Below are positions 7,181-14,854 of a stretch of DNA of 64,000 nt, piece by piece. A program made the translations under genes and the position numbers. The stretch is from JAXLWB01 sp046328715 (GTDB lineage Bacteria > Chloroflexota > Anaerolineae > Caldilineales > Caldilineaceae), in NCBI GenBank assembly GCA_046328715.1, contig JAXLWB010000016.1, forward strand, positions 137,813 through 201,812, written 5' to 3'. The notes beneath the pieces are model-generated. The model searched no databases. It was not told where the DNA came from and saw nothing but the letters and a program-made list of their open reading frames with translations. How positions within the stretch are numbered: position 1 is the first letter of the stretch; each line of letters starts with the position of its first letter.

Positions 7181-8728
7181 TTACAGCCTGCCAATCGCCC
7201 GCCACATGGCAAGTTCCTCGTTGAAGCGATTGTGCATCACTGTGCAGTCGGTGTCGATGCGCAGGGTGGCGCGCTCGGCCAGGGTATAGGCGGGCCAATC
7301 CGGCACATCCGCGGCGGCGGGTTTGCCGGTGCGGGCAAAGGTGGCCCACAGTTCTGCCATCTTGTGCGAGGCGATAAAGCGGTCGGGGTGGTTACCGGAG
7401 AGAAAACCGGGGCCGTTTTCAGGCGTTTCGTTGTTAAACTTGAAGGTAATGTCCATCGCATGAGGCGTGCCGATGGCTACGTCGGTGCCGGGGATCTTCA
7501 TTTCGGACTTGTAGCCAAAGTGGTAGAGGTAAACCGGCGCACCGCCTTGCGCCGCCTTTTTCTCGGCAATCTCCACGGAGCCCAGCCCCATCATGGTGAT
7601 GGAGGCAATGGCGACAAAAATTTCTGGCGCGGTGGCGTTGGGCATGGCGCGGCGATAGGTCTCGACGATCTGCGGCGTATCGTCCCCATATTGTGCTTCG
7701 AGTTTGGCTGGCAAGCTGGCAAAGTCCAGACTGAAGGCACTTGTATCCTTGCGCTCCCAGGCGAAGAAGGTATATTCGTCCTCATTCCAGCCTGTGAGCA
7801 ACGGTTTATCTTTAGAAATCGCCGGCGCCGTTGGGTCAAAGGGATGATGCGGCAGAATGGTACCATCGACCACAGGGCCAAAGCCACCAGCAGAAGGTTC
7901 GGTGAGACCGCCAGCTTTGCGCTTCCGTTGATGGGGCGGCACCGGCGCAAAGGTTGACTGAATGCGCAGCAATTCGGCGGCTGGCACCTCCAACAATTTA
8001 CGCCATTCTTGCGGGGTTAGCTGCAATTCCTGTAAGACGCGGGCAGTGGTGGCCGCCGCCATCTCTGGGGTGTACATGCGCACCCCCGGTCCACTTTCAA
8101 TCGAGGCTTTATTGAAATAGGGCGCAGCCGACGGCATAGCATAGAGACAGGAAGTCTTAGCGCCGCCGCCCGATTCGCCAAAGATCATTACATTGTCGGG
8201 ATCGCCGCCAAAGTGCGCGATGTTTTGGTGAACCCATTCCAACCCCGCAACAATATCCAATAGGCCCTGATTACCCGATCCTGCGTACTCCGGTCCAGCC
8301 AGTTCATCGAGATAGAGAAAGCCTAGTAAGCCCAAACGATGATTGGTTTGCACCACCACCACATCAAAATTACGTGCCAGATTAGCTCCGTCCTGACCAG
8401 CAGTGCCGCCGGAGCCAACCACAAAGCCGCCACCGTGACTGTAAAACATCACCGGGCGCTTGCCGCTGTCCGTAGCCGGTGTCCAGACATTGAGAAACAG
8501 ACAATCCTCAGCCGGTTCTGGCTCATTCCGTCGCGGTGGCTGGATGGCGGGAGCGCCAAGTTCTAGCGCATCGCGTACGCCCAACCAGGGTTCTAGTGGG
8601 GTAGGTCGTCGGAAGCGATATGCGCCAGAAACCTGACCCGCATAGGGAACGCCTTTAAAGATATTGACCCCTGCTACTCTACGACCTCGTAGCTTGCCAT
8701 AGGTTGTTTCGGTTTCTACAAAATCCAT
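7181..8728 (-). CDS. type-B carboxylesterase/lipase family protein
   Basis: Esterase of 515 residues, the normal length for bacterial type-B carboxylesterases. Visible are GVPYAG near residue 30, the EDCLFLNVWTP block, the oxyanion loop SHGGGF (97-102), and the nucleophile S186 in GESGGG. A histidine in GTPHAMDITFKF near 417 is a good catalytic base. There is no signal peptide, so it is cytoplasmic. The start has AGGAGA about nine bases upstream. It stands alone, convergent with the TetR remnant. Natural substrates for this family are rarely predictable; it hydrolyses carboxylic esters. Confidence 0.93.
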   Translation of the reverse strand: MDFVETETTYGKLRGRRVAGVNIFKGVPYAGQVSGAYRFRRPTPLEPWLGVRDALELGAPAIQPPRRNEPEPAEDCLFLNVWTPATDSGKRPVMFYSHGGGFVVGSGGTAGQDGANLARNFDVVVVQTNHRLGLLGFLYLDELAGPEYAGSGNQGLLDIVAGLEWVHQNIAHFGGDPDNVMIFGESGGGAKTSCLYAMPSAAPYFNKASIESGPGVRMYTPEMAAATTARVLQELQLTPQEWRKLLEVPAAELLRIQSTFAPVPPHQRKRKAGGLTEPSAGGFGPVVDGTILPHHPFDPTAPAISKDKPLLTGWNEDEYTFFAWERKDTSAFSLDFASLPAKLEAQYGDDTPQIVETYRRAMPNATAPEIFVAIASITMMGLGSVEIAEKKAAQGGAPVYLYHFGYKSEMKIPGTDVAIGTPHAMDITFKFNNETPENGPGFLSGNHPDRFIASHKMAELWATFARTGKPAAADVPDWPAYTLAERATLRIDTDCTVMHNRFNEELAMWRAIGRL

Positions 8729-8785
8729 CTTGATATCTCTCCTACTTGCTGCTGATTTCTTTTTTTTTATGGATTCATGTTATGC

Positions 8786-8910
8786 ACAATAGATTTTTAA
8801 CGCAAAGCCGCAAAGAGGCCAAGAAGCAAAGGAAGGAAAATTATCTACCAAACTCCGCTCTGAGAATATTTCTCGCAGAGAAAAGCAAAACTTTGTGCCT
8901 TTGTGTGAGA
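8786..8910. repeat. GCAAAG-type degenerate intergenic repeat
   Basis: Within the 287-base gap 8729-9015, AACGCAAAGCCGCAAAGAGG at about 8800 and CTTTGTGCCTTTGTGTGAG at about 8892 are loosely inverted. They resemble widespread intergenic repeats seen in many bacterial genomes. Nothing else is evident in the gap. Confidence 0.4.
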
Positions 8911-9015
8911 TTTTCATCGCCTGTGGCGACCGGCAGTCATGGAAAGCTGCCCGAAAAGTGCCAGTCAGGTTTTCAGTTGGCGGGGGATCTCAATGGCGTG
9001 GGTGGTCATGGATGT

Positions 9016-9362
9016 TCACTCGCCTGGTTCATGCTCTCGTTCTCGATCTCGTTCAACCGCATTGGAACTTCTTCGCTTCACAAAAACGTGGTAAGTAACG
9101 ACATCCCAGGGTATACTGACAAGCGCTGAGAGCAACAGCACCACGCAAAAATGGACGACGCTTGGCGTCGAAAAGGCGTCACCGACTTGCGCCACGTCCG
9201 ACGTGATCGGCATCCGTCAATCAGTGTCATGACGACGAACTGCAAGCCAATCAGCGCGCCAGCCGACGAGCCGACAATGACGTAGAAATTTTCCCATCCG
9301 GCAAATGCAGTCATGTTATTGATCAATTCCCCTTGTATAGCCTCAGCCAAGCCGGACATCAC
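9016..9362 (-). pseudogene. frameshifted small membrane protein
   Basis: Two adjacent minus-strand frames join into one membrane protein. The first (from 9362, or the inner ATG at 9317) reads MTAFAGWENFYVIVGSSAGA and continues LIGLQFVVMTLI. Reading then has to change frame near 9215 to continue as PITSDVAQVGDAFSTPSVV and HFCVVLLLSALVSIPW. The second half then degrades into a charged tail without the further membrane segments expected. Both halves look like neighbouring transmembrane helices of an uncharacterised family. The shift and missing end make a functional product unlikely, unless the shift is a sequencing error. Confidence 0.6.
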
Positions 9363-9409
9363 GATTCAGCATCCACATAGTGTAAGACATTTCAGACCAG
9401 AACGGTATC

Positions 9410-9443
9410 ACGATCCTGGCAAACCATTGAACGATTCTGCAAA
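9410..9443 (+). promoter_or_regulatory. two AraC-box-like words
   Basis: ACGATCCTGGCAAA (9410-9423) and ACGATTCTGCAAA (9431-9443) are direct repeats 21 bases apart. They resemble ACAATCCTGCAAA found upstream of both AraC genes. They lie in the 341-base gap 9363-9703, which otherwise holds nothing I recognise. Direct repeats at two helical turns are a usual AraC-site layout. Confidence 0.3.
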
Positions 9444-9703
9444 TCTAGAGGACAGTATACGTTCATCACATCGTAAAACGAATCGACCGTTCCCAGCACA
9501 TTTCGCCCCACTCTTGAGATGCACCCGTACTCAGAATTCTGATTGACATCGCTGGTGGGTGTCGCTATACTGCACACCAGTTCGCAGGAACAAGGACGGA
9601 AACAAATGTTCTTTGGAAGCATAAGAACATTGAAGGTTCCAGTACAAATTGATTTAACACCGCAAGCATCAACCAACAATACCTCTTCACCAGGATACCT
9701 AAA

Positions 9704-10384
9704 ATGACCACCCAGCGTATTGGGGGCATCTCGCTCATTATCTTTGTCCTAGCCTTTGTGGCGACGTTTACACTGGAATCGCTACGTGTGCCACTCGGCT
9801 TTGAAGATGGCGATAACCCTGAGCAGAGCGTGACCTTCATAAGACAACATGGCCGCATCTATGAAGCATCGGGGATTGTGCAACTGCTCATGACCGTTGC
9901 TCTGACCATTGGTTCACTGGCTGTCGCGGAGGTCATCCGTCCGTCCGCCCCGTCTCTAGCTGTTAAATCCATCGCTGCCTTTGCTCTCTTTTCGGCAGCC
10001 GGCTACTTTCTGAATGGTGCCTTGCGGTTGGCAGCCGCTCGCCCTCTGCTCTACATTGACGACCTTCGCCATGAATGGGGCGTAACGGCCTATCTGATTG
10101 TCCAGATGGTTGGAGTTCAAGGTTTCGCTCAAGCGGGCCTCGTGAATTTCGGCTTCTGGGCAATCGGCATCAGCGCCCTCAATGCCCGTATCCGACTGTT
10201 CCCACGCGTCCTTTCACTGTTAGGCATATTCCCTACCTTTCACTTGTTTGCGGGTCTATTCGGTCCATTTCTTGGCACGGTGTTCGACAGCCTTTTCATT
10301 GTGTATGTCTTGTCGATCTTCGGCACAGTTCTATGGTGCTTAGTGCTAGGCATCCTTCTGGTGCGCTGGAAATTGGGGCCGTGA
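9704..10384 (+). CDS. multi-pass membrane protein, DUF4386-like
   Basis: Integral membrane protein of 226 residues with about six hydrophobic segments: ISLIIFVLAFVATFTLE, then near residues 60-80, 90-110, 135-160, 175-195 and 200-222. The overall pattern, with an N-terminal helix and a short extracytoplasmic loop followed by paired helices, resembles DUF4386 proteins, whose function is unknown. The start ATG has AGGA nine bases upstream. It stands alone, convergent with the hydroxyacid dehydrogenase gene. The family assignment is from pattern only. Confidence 0.7.
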   Translation: MTTQRIGGISLIIFVLAFVATFTLESLRVPLGFEDGDNPEQSVTFIRQHGRIYEASGIVQLLMTVALTIGSLAVAEVIRPSAPSLAVKSIAAFALFSAAGYFLNGALRLAAARPLLYIDDLRHEWGVTAYLIVQMVGVQGFAQAGLVNFGFWAIGISALNARIRLFPRVLSLLGIFPTFHLFAGLFGPFLGTVFDSLFIVYVLSIFGTVLWCLVLGILLVRWKLGP

Positions 10385-10468
10385 TTCGCACGAATCGCTT
10401 GGGAAACGGGAGCGTCTCTTTTCGCATCTTAGCGGAAGCTTGTCTGCTGTTACGAGGTCATAGTCCTA

Positions 10469-11443
10469 TCATTGATAGGCTTCATTAAGTAAAGGCTGAT
10501 TAGCCAGGCAGCGCCGCAGATTTTCCAGAAAGAGCAGATCTCCGCGTAGAGGAGTGTTTTGACCGGCGTTGGAAGAGTGTGGAGAGAGCAGCACATTTTC
10601 CATGTCCCACAGTGGACTATCGACCGGCAAGGGTTCAGGATCAAAGACATCGAGAATGGCGTGGGCAACGACACCCCGATTGAGGGCATCAATCAGGGCC
10701 GGCTGATCGACAATTTTGCCGCGAGCGATGTTGACCAAGGTAGCCCCCGGCTTCAAGCGCTGGAAAAAGGCGTCATTGACCAGCCCTATTGTCTCCGCAG
10801 TAAGCGGACTGGCGATAACGACGCCGTCGACCTGCGGCAAGTGCTGGGCCATTTGAGCTAAGGTGATCACCTGATCGGCCAACGGGTGCGCCTGGCCGGA
10901 ACGGCGCACGGCGACGACCTGACACTCAAAGGCCCGCAGACGTTGGGCAACTGCCTGCCCGATATTGCCAAAACCACAGAGCAACCACCGAGTATGCCAT
11001 AACTCCTGAAAGACCGTCTTCTGCCATTGATGAGCAGCCTGGTAACGTCGACGTTCAAAGATGCCCTGATAGCAAGCCAGAATATTGGCAATGACATATT
11101 CGGCAATCGCAATCGCCTGGGCACTGCTGGCAGAGATGCGGATCCCTTGCTCGAACATGGCTTGATAGAAGGGTTGATCGAGTCCAGCATTGTAGGTCTG
11201 TAGCCACTTAACCGTGCCGGCGGCGAGAACGGTTTCGACAAAGGGCTTTGTCAAATTGGCCCGCGCCACGTCAACATTAAGCCAGGCCACAGTTGGTTTG
11301 GCCGCAGCGGCGGTGATTGGTTGCCCGTTAAAGTAGAGCAGGCCATCCGCCTTCATCAAGACAAATTGCAGATCTGAACCAATGGTGTGCAGTTTGCTTT
11401 CAAGACGAGCATAAGCGCGTTCTTCGATCAGGATTCTGGTCAC
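10469..11443 (-). CDS. D-2-hydroxyacid dehydrogenase
   Basis: NAD(P)-dependent enzyme of 324 residues that interconverts 2-hydroxy and 2-oxo acids. The start is GTG with GGGAG about ten bases upstream. The cofactor loop GFGNIGQ is at 157-163. The catalytic triad is visible as R241 in NIARGK, E270 in FDPEPLP and H289 in LSPHSSN. The N-terminal substrate domain is shorter and less conserved, as in the glyoxylate/hydroxypyruvate reductase-like branch. It is a single gene, and the preferred oxo acid cannot be read from sequence. Confidence 0.92.
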   Translation of the reverse strand: MTRILIEERAYARLESKLHTIGSDLQFVLMKADGLLYFNGQPITAAAAKPTVAWLNVDVARANLTKPFVETVLAAGTVKWLQTYNAGLDQPFYQAMFEQGIRISASSAQAIAIAEYVIANILACYQGIFERRRYQAAHQWQKTVFQELWHTRWLLCGFGNIGQAVAQRLRAFECQVVAVRRSGQAHPLADQVITLAQMAQHLPQVDGVVIASPLTAETIGLVNDAFFQRLKPGATLVNIARGKIVDQPALIDALNRGVVAHAILDVFDPEPLPVDSPLWDMENVLLSPHSSNAGQNTPLRGDLLFLENLRRCLANQPLLNEAYQ

Positions 11444-11686
11444 GTTGGCTTCTCCCAGGTTAGCTAGGGCTGAATAAGATCAGGGAATCTATTGTAGCCG
11501 GATGCGTCTTTGCCAACAACTTTGCCAATCAACCCTTTGTCACCAGTCGCGCCTGATAATGGATGACCGATACTGAATCTCTTCCGGCATGAGCTTCACT
11601 ATGGTAGCAGTTACCGAATCATCCAAATGCTGAGGCTTGGTGGCTCCAATGGTTGCTCCTGTAAATACTGATCTCATGCGTGACGC

Positions 11687-11851
11687 TCATGACCGGTTCC
11701 TCTGGCCCCTTGCACCGCAATCTTCGAAACGCAGCAGGGAGATCATTTCCTGTCGGTCTGGGAGTGTCCCATAATTCATACTCATGCCCATGCAGCCAAG
11801 ACCAATGGCGGACACTTCTAAGCCGCCTCTGCCCAATTGTCGTTTTTGCAT
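11687..11851 (-). pseudogene. aldo/keto reductase, N-terminal remnant
   Basis: ATG 11851 opens MQKRQLGRGGLEVSAIGLGC and MGMSMNYGTLPDRQEMISLLR, the characteristic first 41 residues of an AKR13-type aldo/keto reductase. The frame then leaves homology and stops at residue 54; about 270 residues are missing. It starts four bases after the DUF2255 gene and closely resembles the N-terminus of the intact enzyme at 12353. It therefore looks like a deleted tandem duplicate that was the last gene of the operon. No catalytic residues remain. Confidence 0.75.
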
Positions 11852-11854
11852 GAT

Positions 11855-12265
11855 TCACACTCCCATTGATAGTGCTACGCCCCCAATCATGTGCGGCGTC
11901 AGTTTGATGGTTGCGGCACGTGCTTGGGGACTGATGATGCTGTTTATGATACGGGCCGCATAGCGGCGGTATTTTGTGCGGTAGGCAGCATCGATCTGGT
12001 TATTAAGCGCTGCGTCGTCCTCTTCCACAAAAGTGACCGCTTTCTCCACCCCGCCTGCCTGGATATGCCCTTCATGCTGCGTTTGGACACCGCGGAACCA
12101 AGCCGAGGTGCGTCCGTTTACGGAACGGACATAGAAGTCATCACCAAGGCGGACCACCCAGATGATCACCGACTTACGCAACGTACCGTCACTACGAAGG
12201 GATGCAATCGACAGTTCCTCTGCTTCTCCAATCTTATCGAGTTCCTCACGTGTCCATGTGGTCAT
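11855..12265 (-). CDS. DUF2255 family protein
   Basis: Small soluble protein of 136 residues. It begins MTTWTREELDKIGEAEELSI and carries the DUF2255 block IWVVRLGDDFYVRSVNGR with a following WFRGVQTQHEGHI. ATG 12265 is preferred to the upstream 12319 because AAGGAA sits nine bases before it. Members resemble flavin-reductase or nitroreductase-like split barrels, but no activity is established. It lies between an intact aldo/keto reductase upstream and a truncated copy downstream, so it probably belongs to the same regulated unit as the AraC gene at 13751. Confidence 0.85.
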   Translation of the reverse strand: MTTWTREELDKIGEAEELSIASLRSDGTLRKSVIIWVVRLGDDFYVRSVNGRTSAWFRGVQTQHEGHIQAGGVEKAVTFVEEDDAALNNQIDAAYRTKYRRYAARIINSIISPQARAATIKLTPHMIGGVALSMGV

Positions 12266-12352
12266 TGGTGCATTTCCTTTCTGAGCGAGATGATAGGCTG
12301 AGAAACTGACAGGAGGCATATAGGCGTCCTTCAGCTTGTCAGCCTGTCGTTT

Positions 12353-13324
12353 CTAATAGCGATTGCCGACCACCGTGATCTGCGCCATCGCCGTTCTAAT
12401 TTCGTTGAGGTCAGCGTCAGTTAAGGTGATATTCACGGCACCATTGTTCTCATCTAACCGTTCCAGTTTACGCGAGCCTGGAATCGGCACGATCCACGGT
12501 TTCTGTGCCAGCAACCAGGCCAGGGCAATTTGAGCCGGCGTGGCATGCTTTTCTTCTCCGATCCGAGTCAGCAGATCAATCACGGCATGGTTGGCGCGGA
12601 TCGCCTCTTGGGTAAAGCGGGGATTGCGGGCGCGGATGTCGTTGCTGGCAAAGGTGGCGGCTTCGTCGATCTTGCCGGTCAGGTAGCCACGACCGAGCGG
12701 GCTGTAGGGTACGAGGCCAATGCCCAGTTCTTCGCAAGTGGCGAGGACACCATTCTCTTCGATGGCTGTCCACCAGATTGAATATTCGCTTTGCAAGGCC
12801 GTGACTGGCTGTACAGCATGGGCACGACGGATGAGATCAGCGCTCGATTCCGACAAGCCAAAGTGTTTGACCTTGCCTGCTTGAATTAAGTCCTTGACGG
12901 CACCTGCGACATCTTCCATTGGCACATTGGGATCGGGTCGATGCTGATAGAAGAGGTCAATCGCCTCCACCCGCAGCCGCTTCAAAGACGCTTCGGCGAC
13001 GCGCTTGATCTGCTCTGGTCGGCTGTCCGTGCCCACCGCTGGACTTGGCCCCTTTTCGGGATCGTGTTTGAAGCCAAATTTGGTGGCGATCACGACTTTG
13101 CCCTTGAAGGGTTCGAGCGCTTCGCCCACCAGTTCTTCGTTGGTAAAGGGACCGTAGACTTCGGCAGTGTCAAAGAAGGTGATGCCACGTTCCACCGATT
13201 TGTGGAGAAATTCAATCATCTCCGGTTGGGTGCCAATCGGGGCGTCGCCAAAGCTCATGCGCATACAGCCGAGACCGAGGGCGGAGACTTCGAGATTGCT
13301 ATTGCCAAGTTTACGTTTTTGCAT
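12353..13324 (-). CDS. aldo/keto reductase (AKR13-like)
   Basis: Full-length reductase of 323 residues. The catalytic tetrad is D52 and Y57 in DTAEVYG, K82 in ATKFGF and H128 in YQHRPDP. SRKLERLDENNGA near the end is the cofactor-binding signature. The start MQKRKLGNSNLEVSALGLGC is typical of the branch that includes YakC and plant auxin-induced-type enzymes. It is first in the operon with DUF2255 and the reductase remnant, and divergent from the AraC gene at 13751. A function in reducing aldehydes or methylglyoxal is likely but not proven. Confidence 0.95.
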   Translation of the reverse strand: MQKRKLGNSNLEVSALGLGCMRMSFGDAPIGTQPEMIEFLHKSVERGITFFDTAEVYGPFTNEELVGEALEPFKGKVVIATKFGFKHDPEKGPSPAVGTDSRPEQIKRVAEASLKRLRVEAIDLFYQHRPDPNVPMEDVAGAVKDLIQAGKVKHFGLSESSADLIRRAHAVQPVTALQSEYSIWWTAIEENGVLATCEELGIGLVPYSPLGRGYLTGKIDEAATFASNDIRARNPRFTQEAIRANHAVIDLLTRIGEEKHATPAQIALAWLLAQKPWIVPIPGSRKLERLDENNGAVNITLTDADLNEIRTAMAQITVVGNRY

Positions 13325-13374
13325 TGTCCAAACTCCTATTCTGTAGATAGCGTTGCAAGCTTATTGCCTGTCTG

Positions 13375-13432
13375 AGCCAGGGCTTATACAGTGCACAAGA
13401 AACTATCTTGTGCTACAAAATGCACGCTCGTC
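13375..13432. repeat. family A palindromic repeat, short copy
   Basis: Begins CCAGGGCTTATACA, then GCACAAGA-aacta-TCTTGTGC (13393-13413), then TACAAAATGCACGCTCGT. The outer ends match the longer element at 31046-31159, so this copy looks like an internally deleted form. Confidence 0.65.
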
Positions 13433-13513
13433 TTGCGTAAGTCCTGTGTGTATCGAAGACATTATAGGGAAGTTCATGGATTCGGTGGTAGAATGATTGT
13501 CGAAAATGATTGA

Positions 13514-13526
13514 ACAATCCTGCAAA
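13514..13526 (+). promoter_or_regulatory. AraC box ACAATCCTGCAAA, second copy
   Basis: Identical to 511-523. Here it lies 224 bases before the AraC start instead of 21, because a 178-base repeat (13548-13725) sits between box and gene. Confidence 0.45.
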
Positions 13527-13547
13527 AGTGAACCGCAGGTAGGAGAG

Positions 13548-13725
13548 ATTGGTACGCAGATTTGAGGGATAGACACAGATTTGTCTGCTGCTACGCGAAT
13601 GCAAGGGGTTCTGTTGCGATTCGTCCTCCGGGAGACGGCGAGTCTGGTTTTCGCATTGCAACGATCCTGTTGCCGCCTCCCGGAGGACTTGTCTGCGTTC
13701 ATCTGTGCCGATCTGCGTACCATTT
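13548..13725. repeat. family B element with terminal inverted repeats
   Basis: Ends are GGTACGCAGAT (13551-13561) and ATCTGCGTACC (13711-13721). Inside, GTCCTCCGGGAG (13623-13634) is inverted as CTCCCGGAGGAC (13677-13688). Related elements are at 27787, 44196, 48422 and 50558. It occupies the leader of the AraC gene. Confidence 0.65.
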
Positions 13726-13750
13726 CCCAATCATCTGAGTGGAGTTTTTG

Positions 13751-14698
13751 ATGGACAGAACGAACGACAGTGCTGCCAAGCGTGATACGCAGCGCATCCA
13801 GGCCGACCGGATTGAGTTAGCCGAGCGGATCGCCTGGGCCACCCACCAGGCAGAAGCGGTTGAGCCGCTGAGCGGGCTGCACTTTTTCCGTGTTTCGGCA
13901 CCGTTAGGACCGCTCTATGGTGTTACAGAACCATCTTTTTGTGTGATTGCGCAGGGGAGCAAGGAGATTCTGCAAGGCGGCTATCGCTATCGCTACGATC
14001 CCTATCATTATCTGCTCGCCACAGTCGATCTGCCGCGCATCAGTCACGTTCTAGAAGCATCGCCAACCCAGCCCTATCTCAGCCTGCGTCTCGATCTCTC
14101 ACCTGCGCTGGTTAGCTCGGTCATCCTGGAAAGTGCACAGACAACGGGGTCACGCCAGACGGATGCACGTGCCATTGCGGTCAGTGCGTTGGATGTGGAT
14201 CTGCTGGATGCAGTGGTGCGGCTCGTTCGTCTGGTGGAGTGTCCAAATCAAACCCAAGTGCTCATGCCACTCATCAAGCACGAGATTGTCTATCGCCTGT
14301 TGATAGGTGAACAGGGAGCGAGGCTGCGTCACCTGACTGTACATGGCGGCAGCACGCCCCACATTGCCAGGGCCGTCGAGCGACTTCGGCGGGATTTCAA
14401 CCAGCCGCTGCGCATTGAGCAGATTGCGCACGATCTGGGCATGAGCGTTTCCGGTTTTCACCATCATTTCAAGGCGGTCACAGCGCTGAGTCCTTTGCAG
14501 TTTCAGAAGCAACTACGCTTACAAGAGGCACGGCGGCTGATGTTGGGCGAAGACTTGGATGCAGCCAGTGCCGCCTTTCGCGTCGGCTATCAGGACGCCT
14601 CGCACTTCAGCCGTGAGTACAAAAGCCTCTTTGGTGCGCCACCCTTGCGCGATGTGCAACGGCTGCGAGAAGAAGCTAGAACAAATTTTGGTGGCTGA
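13751..14698 (+). CDS. AraC family transcriptional regulator, paralogue
   Basis: Regulator of 315 residues, closely similar along its whole length to the protein at 545 (shared PSFCVIAQGSKEIL, YRYDPYHYLLATVDLP, GMSVSGFHHHFKAVTALSPL). A GTG at 13739 is in frame, but ATG 13751 with GGAG six bases upstream is the better start. AraC_N sensor domain first, two helix-turn-helix units at the C-terminus. It is divergent from the aldo/keto reductase operon at 13324, repeating the arrangement at the left edge of the window. Its leader carries a family B repeat, which may have altered its promoter. Confidence 0.92.
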   Translation: MDRTNDSAAKRDTQRIQADRIELAERIAWATHQAEAVEPLSGLHFFRVSAPLGPLYGVTEPSFCVIAQGSKEILQGGYRYRYDPYHYLLATVDLPRISHVLEASPTQPYLSLRLDLSPALVSSVILESAQTTGSRQTDARAIAVSALDVDLLDAVVRLVRLVECPNQTQVLMPLIKHEIVYRLLIGEQGARLRHLTVHGGSTPHIARAVERLRRDFNQPLRIEQIAHDLGMSVSGFHHHFKAVTALSPLQFQKQLRLQEARRLMLGEDLDAASAAFRVGYQDASHFSREYKSLFGAPPLRDVQRLREEARTNFGG

Positions 14699-14854
14699 CC
14701 CAAGGCAAGTGGTGACTACTTTAGCATTACCCTTTCCTGCTCAGCTATAGTATGATCAAAGTGTGCCTGCCTGGGAAATCTTTTTGGTCAAACCCATCCT
14801 GACAGCCCAAGCCGAACACATCATCCATACCCATAACTAACAAACGGACACTCT

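Noticed and set aside
13325..13750. Insertion sequence
   Set aside because: Inverted ends are present, but the 178-base element has no transposase frame; treated as a non-autonomous repeat.
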